64,000 bases of DNA from CAYWVR01 sp964461715 (GCA_964461715.1 CAYWVR010000008.1:1-64000); one strand, 5' to 3'. Positions 1 through 8,355 are shown, counted from the first letter of the stretch. Program-made: numbers and translations. Notes: generated by a model not told the origin, from the sequence alone.

Positions 1-2
1 CC

Positions 3-128
3 AAGGCGTACGGCGATCGCGCCGGAGCCGGCCACAGCCAGGAAGCCCTCGATGCGATGTGTCAGGAGTTTGTGAGACTCAGCACGCAGGGTGAGGCGTC
101 CGAGCCGGGCGTTCCAGGCAACGCGTGA
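3..128 (+). CDS. Possible C-terminal tail of a gene cut by the window edge
   Basis: An open frame enters from the left edge and stops at TGA 126-128, giving about 41 residues with an amphipathic stretch (EALDAMCQEFVRL) and a polar tail. There is no start inside the window. In many genomes the gene upstream of ricT is holB (DNA polymerase III delta prime), so this could be its end, but the tail itself carries no diagnostic motif. The opposite strand is also open, without an ATG, GTG or TTG start, over nearly the whole of 1-263, so coding on either strand is uncertain. From 129 to 263 I see no gene, only the promoter listed next. Confidence 0.25.
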   Translation, partial: KAYGDRAGAGHSQEALDAMCQEFVRLSTQGEASEPGVPGNA

Positions 129-225
129 CAGCGCGTCGCGGGCCTTCTTCGGTTCCGGCAGGTCTTCGATGCGCTCAAGGAACTTCTCGAAGGCCTCGTC
201 CGCCAGCCACTGGGCCGGTATCCGG

Positions 226-254
226 TTGAAGGCCCTCTTCCACGTCGCTATAAT
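226..254 (+). promoter_or_regulatory. Sigma70-type promoter for ricT
   Basis: TTGAAG (226-231), a 17-bp spacer and a perfect TATAAT (249-254). Transcription would start near 261. This fits the TTG start at 312 better than the longer reading from TTG 264, which would leave almost no leader. Confidence 0.6.
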
Positions 255-311
255 CCATCGGTCTTGAACTTCTTGTCCATATCCGGCCCACGGGCCGGTG
301 GGAGGTCGGTT

Positions 312-1541
312 TTGGCGGACCAAGAGAAAGACGCGGCGCCCGAGAGCGAGGAACCGAAGGGCGAGGCGGCGGCGGAGGCGACGTCGGCCGAGGCGGAGGC
401 GAACGAGGCCCCGGCTCAGGCCGCCGAGGCGAACGAGGCCGCGACGACCGAGGCCCCGGCTCAGGCCGCCGAGACGGCCGAGGAGGCCCCGAACACCGTC
501 CTCGTGCGATACGGGTCCATGGGCCAGCTCGGCCGCTTCTCCAAGGGCGGCAACGAGGAGCTGCGGTGCGGCCGCCGGGTCGTCATCAAGAGCGATCGCG
601 GCATGGAGATGGGCACCGTGGTCGGCTTCTGCTGCCGCAAGGAATCCTTCGACACGGTCCCGCAGCGGCGGGTCGGCGAAGTGTTGCGTCCCGTGACCCA
701 CGCGGACATTGTGGACGAGCGGCACCTGATCGACGGCGCGGACCGCAAGCTGGCCTTTTGCCGCGAGAGGATCGAGGCGCGCCAGCTTCCGATGAAGCTC
801 GTCATGGTGGAGCACCTCTTCGGGGGCGACCGGATCATCTTCTACTTCGTGGCGGAATCGCGGGTGGATTTTCGGGCCCTCGTGCGGGACTTGGCCCACG
901 AGTTCCAGACGCGGATCGAGATGCGGCAGATCGGGGTGCGGGACGAGGCGCGGCTGCTGGGCGACTACGAGCGATGCGGCCGGCCCCTCTGCTGCCGCGC
1001 GTTCATGAAGGACCTGGCGCCGGTCTCGATGAAGATGGCGAAGGTGCAGAAGGCGACGCTGGACCCGGCGAAGATCAGCGGGCACTGCGGGCGGCTGATG
1101 TGCTGTCTCCGGTTCGAGCAGGCGACGTATCAGGAGCTTAAGAAGTCGCTCCCCCGTCGCAACACCTACGTCCTGACGCACGAGGGGCTGGGCAAGGTGG
1201 TGGACGCGGACGTCGTCTCGCAGATGGCCGGGGTCATCCTGGAGGGCGGGGTCCGCGTGAACGTGCCCGTCGAGACGATCCTCGAGCGCGACGTGAACCC
1301 CGACGAGGTCAAGCGCGAGCGTCCGGAGGCCGCGGCGGGGCGGGGCCGGTCCGCCGACCGCTCGAAGGCCCCGGCGACGACCGAGACGAAGCCCGAGGAG
1401 CCGAAGAAGGACGACGCCAAGAGCGGGAAGAACCGATCGCGTCGCCGCCGTCGGCCCCGCGGACGCCGCCGCAAGAAATCGAAGGGCGACGGCGGGAAGG
1501 GCTCCAGCGGGGGAGGGGCCGGCCCGAGTTCGGGAGGCTGA
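312..1541 (+). CDS. ricT: RicT/YaaT-family PSP1 protein with long acidic N-terminus and basic C-terminus
   Basis: The core (about residues 60-335) is a PSP1-domain protein of the RicT (YaaT) family. In Bacillus, RicT acts with RicA and RicF in an iron-sulfur complex that influences RNase Y-dependent RNA processing. Diagnostic cysteine-rich motifs are visible: CGRPLCC, the segment PVSMKMAK and SGHCGRLMCCLRFE. I chose TTG 312 because GGGAGG lies about 7 bases upstream; the frame is also open from TTG 264. The first 50-60 residues are Ala/Glu-rich with the octapeptide EAPAQAAE repeated 15 residues apart. The C-terminus has an Arg/Lys cluster (RSRRRRRPRGRRRKK) and a Gly/Ser tail. Both ends are probably disordered; the basic end may bind RNA (inference). 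metG follows after 108 bp. Confidence 0.85.
   Translation: MADQEKDAAPESEEPKGEAAAEATSAEAEANEAPAQAAEANEAATTEAPAQAAETAEEAPNTVLVRYGSMGQLGRFSKGGNEELRCGRRVVIKSDRGMEMGTVVGFCCRKESFDTVPQRRVGEVLRPVTHADIVDERHLIDGADRKLAFCRERIEARQLPMKLVMVEHLFGGDRIIFYFVAESRVDFRALVRDLAHEFQTRIEMRQIGVRDEARLLGDYERCGRPLCCRAFMKDLAPVSMKMAKVQKATLDPAKISGHCGRLMCCLRFEQATYQELKKSLPRRNTYVLTHEGLGKVVDADVVSQMAGVILEGGVRVNVPVETILERDVNPDEVKRERPEAAAGRGRSADRSKAPATTETKPEEPKKDDAKSGKNRSRRRRRPRGRRRKKSKGDGGKGSSGGGAGPSSGG
405..473 (+). repeat. Direct repeat in ricT N-terminal coding region
   Basis: A 24-bp unit occurs at 405-428 and again at 450-473 (period 45 bp), encoding EAPAQAAE twice inside the acidic, probably disordered N-terminus of RicT. 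Confidence 0.8.
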
Positions 1542-1649
1542 GATGCTTTTTTCTCCTTTCCCTTCGGCGGGACAGGACCGGGCGAGGAGGAGCGCGGGCA
1601 GACGAGCGGCCCGTGTCCCCCCGCGTGCCACCAGGCGTCAAGGACACCC

Positions 1650-3329
1650 ATGACCCGACACGTTTTGCTGACGGCGGCGCTTCCGTACGCGAACGGGCCC
1701 ATTCACATCGGGCACCTCGTCGAATATATCCAGGCCGACATCTGGGCTCGGTACCGGAAGTCGTGCGGGCAGGATTGCCGGTACATGTGCGCCGACGACA
1801 CGCACGGCACGCCGATCATGCTGCGGGCCCAGCGGGAGGGCGTCGCTCCCGAGGCGATCATGGCCCGCTACCACGAGGAGCACCAGCGGGACTTCGCGGC
1901 GTTCGACGTGGGCTTCGACCATTTCTACTCGACGAACGCCCCGGAGAACCGGGCGCTGGCGGAGCAGTTCTTCGAGCGGAACCGCGAGGCCGGCCACATC
2001 GCCCGCCGCACCGTCCGCCAGGCGTACTCGGAGAGCCTCGGCATGTTCCTGCCGGACCGGTACGTGCGGGGCACGTGTCCGCGGTGCGCGGCCGAGGACC
2101 AGTACGGCGACTCGTGCGAGGCGTGCGGGGCGGTGTACGGGCCGGCGGAGTTGGTGAATCCGCGGACGGCGATGGACGATTCGCCGATCACGTTCCGGCC
2201 CTCACAGCACTACTTCTTCAGGCTCTCGGACTTCACGGCGATGCTGCGCGAGTGGGTCGGGCCGGAGCACCTGCACCCGCACGTGGTGGCGAAGCTGGCG
2301 GAATGGTTCGAGGCGGGCCTGCAGGACTGGGACATCACGCGCGACGCCCCGTACGTGGGCTTCCTGATTCCCGGCGAGAGGGATAAGTACTTCTATGTAT
2401 GGTGGGACGCGCCCATCGGTTATATCGCCTCGACCGCGAAGTGGTGCGCCGAGCACGGGCGGCGGATGGAGGCGTACTGGGTCGAGGAGGGGGCCGAGAT
2501 CGTCCACTTCATCGGCAAGGACATCCTCTACTTCCACACGCTCTTCTGGCCGGCGATGCTGGCGGGGGCGGGTTTCCGCATGCCGCGGCGCATCTTCGTG
2601 CACGGGTTCCTGACGGTCGACGGGAAGAAGATGTCGAAGAGCCGCGGGACCTTCGTCAACGCGCGCACGTATCTCGATTATCTCGATCCCCAGTTCCTCC
2701 GCTACTACTACGCCGCGAAGCTGGGCCCCGGCATCGACGACGTCGACCTCTCGAGCGCCGATTTCGTCAACCGCGTCAACGCCGACCTCGTGGGCAACTT
2801 CGCGAACCTCCCGAGCCGGGCGGCAGGACTCCTGGCCCGGCGGCTGGAGAACCGGCTGGGGCGGATGGACGAGGCGGGGCGGACGCTGGTGGAGGAGACG
2901 CGGGCCGTCGCCGACGACCTCGGCCGCCGGTTCGAGGCCACCGACTACGCCGCCGCCGTCCGCATCCTCACCGGCCGGGCCGACGCTCTCAACCGCTACA
3001 TGGAGCGGGAGAAGCCCTGGGAAACCGCCAAGACCGACCCGGAGCGGGCCCGCACGGTCCTGACGGCGGTCCTGAACGGCGTCCGCGTGCTGGCGGCGTA
3101 CCTCGGGCCCATCGTGCCGAGCTACGCCGAGAAGGTGGGGCGGCTGCTGGGGACGGACGTGCCGACGTTTACAAATCTCGAGGAGAGGGTCGAGGACCGG
3201 GCGATCGGGGACTACGAGCGGATCGCCGAGCGCGTCGACCCGGACGCGTACGCGGCCATGATCGAGGCCACGCGGGCCGAGCAGGCCGCCCACGCGGCCG
3301 AAACGGGCGAGACCGATGCCGGAGCCTGA
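1650..3329 (+). CDS. metG: Methionyl-tRNA synthetase
   Basis: Charges tRNA-Met with methionine in the cytoplasm. The class I signatures are intact: HIGH at residues 19-22 and KMSKS at 327-331. A zinc knuckle is formed by C143, C146, C156 and C159 in the connective-peptide region. At 559 residues it ends after the anticodon-binding alpha-helical domain and lacks the C-terminal EMAP/Trbp111-like tRNA-binding dimerisation domain found in longer MetRS such as that of E. coli. The end overlaps the next gene by 14 bp, so the two are translationally coupled. Confidence 0.96.
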   Translation: MTRHVLLTAALPYANGPIHIGHLVEYIQADIWARYRKSCGQDCRYMCADDTHGTPIMLRAQREGVAPEAIMARYHEEHQRDFAAFDVGFDHFYSTNAPENRALAEQFFERNREAGHIARRTVRQAYSESLGMFLPDRYVRGTCPRCAAEDQYGDSCEACGAVYGPAELVNPRTAMDDSPITFRPSQHYFFRLSDFTAMLREWVGPEHLHPHVVAKLAEWFEAGLQDWDITRDAPYVGFLIPGERDKYFYVWWDAPIGYIASTAKWCAEHGRRMEAYWVEEGAEIVHFIGKDILYFHTLFWPAMLAGAGFRMPRRIFVHGFLTVDGKKMSKSRGTFVNARTYLDYLDPQFLRYYYAAKLGPGIDDVDLSSADFVNRVNADLVGNFANLPSRAAGLLARRLENRLGRMDEAGRTLVEETRAVADDLGRRFEATDYAAAVRILTGRADALNRYMEREKPWETAKTDPERARTVLTAVLNGVRVLAAYLGPIVPSYAEKVGRLLGTDVPTFTNLEERVEDRAIGDYERIAERVDPDAYAAMIEATRAEQAAHAAETGETDAGA

Positions 3330-3726
3330 ACGCCGCAAGACGCCCGACCAGCTCGTCGCCGAGATTCTCGAGCGCGACGCCCGCTACGCGCCCGAGGCGT
3401 ACGCCTTCGTCTCCGAGGCCCTCGCCTACACGGTCGAGCACGCGGGGCGCTCCGGACACGTGACGGGGCGGGAGCTTTCGGAGGGCCTCGGGGCGTACGC
3501 GCTCGAGCAGTTCGGGCGGCTCGCGCGGACGGTGCTCGAAGCGTGGGGTATCCGGGCGACCGCCGACATCGGCGAGATCGTCTTCAACATGGTCGAGGTG
3601 GGTCTGCTTCGCAAGACCGACGAGGACCGCCGCGACGATTTCGCCGACGTCTACGACTTCGCCGAGGCGTTCGACCGGGGGTTCCGGATCGAGCTGGTGG
3701 AAGGGGGAGAGGGCGATGGCGCCTGA
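3316..3726 (+). CDS. Minf_1886-type protein (Verrucomicrobia/Planctomycetes-restricted family)
   Basis: A 136-residue acidic, mostly helical protein with no signal peptide or membrane segment. The pattern ILERDARY, then AYAFVSEALAYT, VTGRELSEGL and FGRLARTVLEAWGI, with a NMVEVGLLRKTDEDRRDDF stretch, matches what I recall of the Minf_1886 family, annotated as restricted to Verrucomicrobia and Planctomycetes. Function unknown. It starts inside the end of metG (ATG 3316) and its own end overlaps the next gene by 11 bp, placing it in a coupled four-gene run. It is useful as a lineage marker. Confidence 0.8.
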   Translation: MPEPERRKTPDQLVAEILERDARYAPEAYAFVSEALAYTVEHAGRSGHVTGRELSEGLGAYALEQFGRLARTVLEAWGIRATADIGEIVFNMVEVGLLRKTDEDRRDDFADVYDFAEAFDRGFRIELVEGGEGDGA

Positions 3727-4933
3727 GGCGCACGAGACGTGGGCGCGGTGGCGGCGGACGGCCATCCTGGGGTCGGTGGCCCTCCTGGCCCTGATCGTGA
3801 TCTTTACGTATGAAGCGATTTTCACGCCGCTGGCCGTGGCCCTGGCCCTCGCCTACATCCTGAACCCCGTCATGCAGTGGGGCGTCCGCCACAAGATGCC
3901 GCGCGCCGTCATGGCCACCGCCATGTTCGTCGTGGTGCTGGGGGTGACCGTAATCATCCTGCTGGTGGCCGTGCCGCCCCTTTTGAATCAGCTCTACATG
4001 TTCGGCGTGTCGGTGGTGGGGGAGCCGGCGGCCGAGGAGGGCGAGACGGGCCCCCATGTCCGCACGACCGAGGAGGGCGAGGCCTACCTCGACTTGAGCG
4101 GCGACGGCGAATGGGACCGGGGCTACCTGGCGGCCCTTCGGCGCGAGGTCCGGGCCTTGGCCGACCGCATCGAGGCGGGCGAGGAGACCTGGATCGACCG
4201 GGCCCTCGCCTCGCTCCAAGCCGCGCCCGACGCCGGCCAGAGCTTCGTCAAGCAGGTCCTCGGCACCCTCCGGCGCGCCGGAGGCGAGATTCTCAAGTTC
4301 CTCTGGAGCCTCCAGGGCTTCCTCGTCGCGGCGGCCCTGACGGCCTTCTACCTCTTCTTCCTCCTCCTGAACTTCGACCGCATGGTTCGCCACGCGCGCG
4401 ACCATCTTCCCGCGCGGCACAAAGGGCGGATCGTCGACGTCATGCGGAAGATCGACGCGGCGGTGGCGGCGTTTCTCCGGGGGCGGCTCGTGGTGTGCCT
4501 GATCGTCGGCGGCCTGACGGCTCTGGGCTTGGCGTTGCTGGGCGTGCCGTACTGGTACCTCCTGGGCGTCGCGACGGGCCTCGCGGGCATCGTCCCGTTC
4601 CTGCCGATCTTCGTGGGGCTCGTGCCGGCGCTGCTCGTCGCGTGGTTCGACGCGGGGAGCGGGTGGCTCATGGTCGGCGTCGTGGCCGTGTACTTCGGCG
4701 TGCAGGGGCTGGAGGGCTGGATCCTCACGCCCGTCATCCAGGGCAAGGCCGTGGGCCTCCATCCCGTGACGCTGACGGTGGCCCTGCTCCTGGGGTACGA
4801 GCTGCTGGGCCTCCTGGGCATGATCGCCGCCGTGCCGCTCGCGAGCACCCTCAAAATCCTCGCCAAGGAGTTTGTCCTGCCGGAGGTGGACGCCCTGGCC
4901 AAGGAAGACGAGCCGCCGCCCGATGAGACTTGA
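3716..4933 (+). CDS. AI-2E family transporter (TqsA/PerM-like permease)
   Basis: A 405-residue inner-membrane protein. An N-terminal pair of hydrophobic segments (about residues 20-95) is followed by a soluble acidic loop (about 105-190) and a C-terminal block of several membrane segments with the family-typical GIVPFLPIFVGLVPA region and the WILTPVIQGKAVGLHPVTL motif near residues 335-355. The family includes TqsA (autoinducer-2 export) and sodium/proton antiporter-like members, so the substrate cannot be told from sequence. ATG 3716 has a good GGGGGAGAGG site and overlaps the preceding gene; the end overlaps the next start at 4923. Confidence 0.85.
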   Translation: MAPEAHETWARWRRTAILGSVALLALIVIFTYEAIFTPLAVALALAYILNPVMQWGVRHKMPRAVMATAMFVVVLGVTVIILLVAVPPLLNQLYMFGVSVVGEPAAEEGETGPHVRTTEEGEAYLDLSGDGEWDRGYLAALRREVRALADRIEAGEETWIDRALASLQAAPDAGQSFVKQVLGTLRRAGGEILKFLWSLQGFLVAAALTAFYLFFLLLNFDRMVRHARDHLPARHKGRIVDVMRKIDAAVAAFLRGRLVVCLIVGGLTALGLALLGVPYWYLLGVATGLAGIVPFLPIFVGLVPALLVAWFDAGSGWLMVGVVAVYFGVQGLEGWILTPVIQGKAVGLHPVTLTVALLLGYELLGLLGMIAAVPLASTLKILAKEFVLPEVDALAKEDEPPPDET

Positions 4934-5417
4934 GGACATGCCCCGCGCCGTGCTCCAGGAGGCCGTGGCCCTCTACCTCGAGGAGGCCTACGGCGGGGCC
5001 CCCCTGCCGGGCGTCGTCGAGGGGCGGCTCGAGTGGCCCGAGGGCGCGACGGTCGCCGAGGTCGCGCGGGGGGAGGCGTTCGAGCGGACGCCGACGGACG
5101 TAGCGCCGGAGGCGGGGCGGCACGTTCGGCTGCGGCTGGGGAATCGGGCCTATCCGCACATGAAGCTGGCCCTCGACCGCGTCCCCGACTCGGGCGACTG
5201 GGTCCTCTCCGTCGACAGCCACGACCGGATGCTCCTCGTCGCCGAGGGCGAGGACGCGTCGGAGGCCCTTCGGGCGGTCGTCGAAGCCAACACGGAACTC
5301 AAGGTCCGCATCGAGCGCCGCTGGGCCGAGGCGGGCCTCCCCACCTTCGAGCAGTACGTCCACGAGAAGCTCCACCCCAAGGGCGGCCCCCCGTCGAGCG
5401 ACCAGCAAGGGCCCTGA
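4923..5417 (+). CDS. Hypothetical protein, last gene of the metG run
   Basis: Not recognised. A 164-residue soluble protein from ATG 4923, which overlaps the previous stop; ATG 4938 is an alternative start. It opens with an amphipathic helix (AVLQEAVALYLEEAYGG) and has a central segment ending RLRLGNRAYPHMKLAL followed by a strand-rich stretch with SVDSHDRML. The C-terminal helix contains RRWAEAGLPTFEQYVHEKL. No signal peptide, cysteines or membrane segments. Codon use matches its neighbours, so it is very probably a real gene. Confidence 0.65.
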   Translation: MRLEDMPRAVLQEAVALYLEEAYGGAPLPGVVEGRLEWPEGATVAEVARGEAFERTPTDVAPEAGRHVRLRLGNRAYPHMKLALDRVPDSGDWVLSVDSHDRMLLVAEGEDASEALRAVVEANTELKVRIERRWAEAGLPTFEQYVHEKLHPKGGPPSSDQQGP

Positions 5418-5662
5418 GGGCCGTTGCCGTTCAGTCCGCCGTCATCCGGCGGGCCGTCTACCGTTCGGCCCCGCCGGGGGCGTTGGTATTTCAGTCCGGA
5501 TATTTCACGCCGTTCCGCGAGAGGGGAGTGGCGCGACGGCCTACCCCGGTGCAGGATCGAGACGTGCAGAAGAACCCGCCCCGGCGGAGCAAAGAGCGGT
5601 TTCTCGAAACGCGTCCGATCCTGCCGGGGTTCACGCGCGCGGGGGAGGGGGCGAGGGGGAGG
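5418..5662. other. Convergent intergenic region
   Basis: No gene seen. Two GC-rich hairpins lie near the left end: CCGCCG/CGGCGG at 5436-5452 and GCCCC/GGGGC near 5468-5481. The second is followed by a weak T-rich stretch (ggtattt) and might end the metG transcript. TTCAGTCCG occurs twice (near 5430 and 5490) without obvious meaning. Confidence 0.5.
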
Positions 5663-6487
5663 TCAAATCTCGGGCGCGGCGAAGTCGGCCTCGCGGCCGG
5701 CGAGGGTGTGCTGGAGACGGTCGATGATCGCCGTATGCATCTGGCTGACGCGGCTCTCGGAGAGGTCGAGCGTCGCCCCGATCTCCTTCATCGTCATGCT
5801 CTCATAATAATAAAGCAAGAGGATAAGCCGCTCGTTCTTCGACATGCCCTTGGTCACCAGGCGCCGCACGTCGTTCTCGTGCAGGGCTTCGAGGGGGCCC
5901 TCGCTCCGCGGGTCGGGCACGAGGTCGCCCTCGCGCATCTCGCGGCTCGAGTCGGCGTCGCGGTAGTTGCGGCTGAGGCTGACCATCCCGACGGCGTGGG
6001 CGTCCCGCGCCAACTTGTCGAATTCGGCCGCCGAGAGGCCCATGTGGGCCGCTAGCTCGTGTTCCGTGGGCGACCGGCCGAGCTCCGCTTCGAGGCGAAA
6101 CCGGGCCTCGTTGAGGCGGCTCGCCCGGGCCCGCACGAGGCGCGGCACCCAGTCGCTGTGCCGCAGGGAGTCCAGAATCGACCCGCGAATACGTGTCGCA
6201 CAGTACGTCTCGAACTTGACGCCTCGCTGGGGGTCGAAGTTCGTTAGTGCGTCGCGCAGGCCGTCGCATCCGGCGCTGACCAGGTCGTCCAGCTCGACCT
6301 CGTCGGGGAGCTTGGCGTAGACGCGGTCGGAGTTGTATTTTACGAGGTGCAGGTAGTGCTCCGTCAGTCGGTTGCGGGCCGCGACGTCGCCGGTGGCGCG
6401 GAAGTTCTGCCACGTCGCCTCCAGGTCCTCGGGCGAGAGGTGAAGGGTGGGCTGCCAGGTGCGAAAGCCGTCGGAACCACGAGCCAT
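5663..6487 (-). CDS. fliA: FliA/WhiG-family RNA polymerase sigma factor (sigma-28 type)
   Basis: A 274-residue sigma-70 family protein of the flagellar/sporulation (FliA/WhiG/SigD) subgroup. Region 2 contains NRLTEHYLHLVKY, ELDDLVSAGCDGL and GVKFETYCATRIRGSILD; region 3 starts near SRLNEARF; region 4 has the helix-turn-helix MTMKEIGATLDLSESRVSQ near residues 228-246. It directs transcription of flagellar or motility genes in relatives. It is the last gene of the MerR-FlhG-FliA operon, 41 bp after flhG, with AAAGGACG upstream of ATG. No flagellar structural genes are in the window, and no anti-sigma factor FlgM was identified. Confidence 0.9.
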   Translation of the reverse strand: MARGSDGFRTWQPTLHLSPEDLEATWQNFRATGDVAARNRLTEHYLHLVKYNSDRVYAKLPDEVELDDLVSAGCDGLRDALTNFDPQRGVKFETYCATRIRGSILDSLRHSDWVPRLVRARASRLNEARFRLEAELGRSPTEHELAAHMGLSAAEFDKLARDAHAVGMVSLSRNYRDADSSREMREGDLVPDPRSEGPLEALHENDVRRLVTKGMSKNERLILLLYYYESMTMKEIGATLDLSESRVSQMHTAIIDRLQHTLAGREADFAAPEI

Positions 6488-6528
6488 GGGCGACGTCCTT
6501 TCCGTATACCCCTACCCGTTGTGTTTCC

Positions 6529-7497
6529 CTAGCCGGCGGCAAAGAGCCGCGCCAGCCGCCGGAAGAAGCCGAACCGCGGCCGCATCCCGGCCTTCGTGCT
6601 ATCCAGGACCCCCGATGCGAGCCGCTTGATGCACCACGCCGCCTGGCTGTGCGGGAAGGCCAGAAGGAGCGGTTCCTGGCGCTGGACGGCCCGCGTGACG
6701 TGGCCGTCGCAAAATACGTATCCCAGCATCTCGACGGGTATGCCAAGGAAGCGGCCGGCCACGTCCCCGATGCGGCGATGGACGCGCTGGGCCTCCCGCC
6801 GGTGGGTGACCATGTTGACGACCAGCCGCACTTGGCCCACCGACTCGGCCCCGGTGGCGGCGACGGCCTTCAAGGTGGCGTAGGCGTCCATCATGGCGGT
6901 GGGCTCCGGAGTGGTGACCAGGAGGAGCTCGTCGGCCTGCCGCGCGAGGTTCAGGACGCCCATGCCGATGCCCGCGGGGGCGTCGAGCAGCACCAGGTCG
7001 TGCTGCGTCTCGAGGGCCTCGAGCCCCTCAATGAGGGTCTCGCGGCGGCCCGCGGCCAGACGCGCGAGGGCCGGCATGTGGCCGGCTCCGGGAATCCATC
7101 GCACGCCCGCGGGGCCCTCCTGGACGACCGCTTCGAGCGGGAGCCGCCCGGCCAGAACGTGGCCCAGATCGCCCCGGGGACGCCGTCCCAGGAGTAAATC
7201 GACGTTCGCCAATCCGAAGTCCGCGTCCACCAGGAGCACCCGCCGGCCCCCCGCCGCGAGGGCCAGCGCGAGGTTGACCGCGAGGTTCGTCTTGCCCACC
7301 CCGCCCTTGCCGCTGACGATGGCCAGCACCCGGGCCCGCGGCCGCATGTCGCGCAGGACGCGGCGGATGGGCCCGTCGGAAGCGCCGGGGGAGGGGGCCT
7401 GGAATTCGGCGCGGGCATCGTCGCGCGGAGATTCCGGGATAGGCGCACCCGTCGGCGGCGAGCCGGCGGCGTCGGGATGGGCGGCGGGGTCGGTCAT
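6529..7497 (-). CDS. flhG: FlhG (YlxH/MinD-like) ATPase
   Basis: A 322-residue ParA/MinD-type ATPase. The deviant Walker A SGKGGVGKT is at residues 62-70, with LLVDADFGLANVDLLLG following and LLDAPAGIG as the Walker B region. FlhG proteins control flagellar number and placement, usually with the GTPase FlhF, which is not in the window. The first 50 residues are Pro/Ala/Asp-rich and probably disordered, where FlhG proteins often carry a DQAxxLR motif; I do not see that motif here. ATG 7497 overlaps the stop of the upstream MerR gene. Next to fliA, a role in flagellar regulation is a fair inference. Confidence 0.85.
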   Translation of the reverse strand: MTDPAAHPDAAGSPPTGAPIPESPRDDARAEFQAPSPGASDGPIRRVLRDMRPRARVLAIVSGKGGVGKTNLAVNLALALAAGGRRVLLVDADFGLANVDLLLGRRPRGDLGHVLAGRLPLEAVVQEGPAGVRWIPGAGHMPALARLAAGRRETLIEGLEALETQHDLVLLDAPAGIGMGVLNLARQADELLLVTTPEPTAMMDAYATLKAVAATGAESVGQVRLVVNMVTHRREAQRVHRRIGDVAGRFLGIPVEMLGYVFCDGHVTRAVQRQEPLLLAFPHSQAAWCIKRLASGVLDSTKAGMRPRFGFFRRLARLFAAG

Positions 7498-7835
7498 CGC
7501 GGCGGCTCGGTCTCCCGGTTGGGGTCGTGGCGGCGGGGCGAGGGGGCGGCGGCTTCGGCCTCGAGGATGCGGCGAATCTCGGCGAGACGATGGCGGGCCT
7601 TGAGCCGCCGGATGCGGTCGAGCACGGCGAAGACCGATTCATCGTAAAGCTTCTGCCCGCCGGGGGTGCGGATCTGTTCGGTGATGAGCCCGATGGTGGC
7701 CCAATTATGAATGGTTTGCCGCGTGACGCCGAGGTGGTCGGCGATTTCGGTAGCCCGGTAGAGCTTGGGCGGCGGGGCGCCGTACGGTCCGGCCCCGTAT
7801 CCGCCACCTGCGCCGTGCCGGTCGCGTTCGGTCAT
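7494..7835 (-). CDS. Small MerR-type DNA-binding protein
   Basis: A 113-residue protein with a MerR-family helix-turn-helix (YRATEIADHLGVTRQTIHNW) in its first half, the wing (GGQKLYDESVFAVLDRI) and a short helical and Arg-rich tail. There is no effector-binding domain, so it resembles stand-alone MerR/HTH_17 proteins. The frame is open from ATG 7952, but I prefer ATG 7835 because GGGGGCAGG precedes it and because the longer form would place a perfect dyad (7901-7931) inside the coding region. It is the first gene of a coupled operon with flhG and fliA, which suggests it regulates that operon, possibly itself (inference). Confidence 0.7.
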   Translation of the reverse strand: MTERDRHGAGGGYGAGPYGAPPPKLYRATEIADHLGVTRQTIHNWATIGLITEQIRTPGGQKLYDESVFAVLDRIRRLKARHRLAEIRRILEAEAAAPSPRRHDPNRETEPPR

Positions 7836-7900
7836 GACCTGCCCCCACGTGCTGCGCATCGGTTCGCCCGGTCGCCGGGAGTTTCGGCGTCGGGGACCGG

Positions 7901-7931
7901 AAGTGGTTTTGACACTCTGTAAAAACCACTT
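7901..7931. promoter_or_regulatory. Perfect 10-bp inverted repeat upstream of the MerR gene
   Basis: AAGTGGTTTT (7901-7910) and AAAACCACTT (7922-7931) flank 11 bp, 66 bp upstream of the MerR start on the minus strand. A minus-strand TTGACG (7948-7943) lies just outside it, but the -10 is unclear. It is AT-rich against a very GC-rich background and is a good candidate operator for the adjacent regulator; an RNA hairpin is the alternative. Confidence 0.5.
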
Positions 7932-8354
7932 TATCGGACGTTCGTCAAGCAAATTCTCGGAAGATTCTCCAGGGACTTGAGGGGTTTCCGGCGGTCGGGA
8001 ACCGGCCGGGCGGCGTCCGGGGCGCGCTTGTCGTCCAGGAAGCCCCCTCGGGCGCGTTGACGGGGGTGGAGGTCCGGCCCGGGGCCTCCGTTGCCCGCCG
8101 CGCGCTTCGCGGCCTCCGCGCCCTCGCCTCCGCCATCGCGGCCGCGAGACGGTGGCGTTTGCGGAGAAGCGGGTTTCGGTGCCGGTGGAGGCGGTGTGGG
8201 AGAGGTGGGGACGGAGAGGTCCAGGGCTCGCCCCGTTACCGGTTGAATGCGCATTGGTCGTCCGTCCCGGGCCGGGGTTCGGCCATGGATGACCCGGCTT
8301 ACCACAGCGCCCGGCCGGGGGGGGCGGCGGGCGAGCGATTTGGGCAAACGGGGA
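7932..8354. other. GC-rich intergenic region between the MerR operon and the tRNA cluster
   Basis: About 420 bp with no confident gene. A minus-strand frame 7931-8254 would encode a Pro-rich protein beginning MRIQPVTGRALDLSV. It lacks a clear ribosome-binding site, its N-terminal part lacks the strong GC preference at third codon positions seen in neighbours, and I do not recognise it. No known structured RNA (RNase P, SRP, tmRNA) was recognised. Confidence 0.45.
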
Positions 8355-8355
8355 C

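Noticed and set aside
1..263. Open minus-strand frame reading out of the left edge
   Set aside because: Protein-like in places, but no ATG, GTG or TTG start is found before it overlaps ricT; cannot be separated from chance openness in GC-rich DNA.
7909..7937. TTGACA with TATCGG at 17-bp spacing on the plus strand
   Set aside because: It sits inside the dyad and leads into no gene for 500 bp; the -10 is poor.
7931..8254. Pro-rich minus-strand frame MRIQPVTGRALDLSV...
   Set aside because: Position upstream of a motility regulator operon made it tempting as a FlgM- or FliK-like gene, but it has no clear ribosome-binding site, variable third-position composition and no recognised motif.
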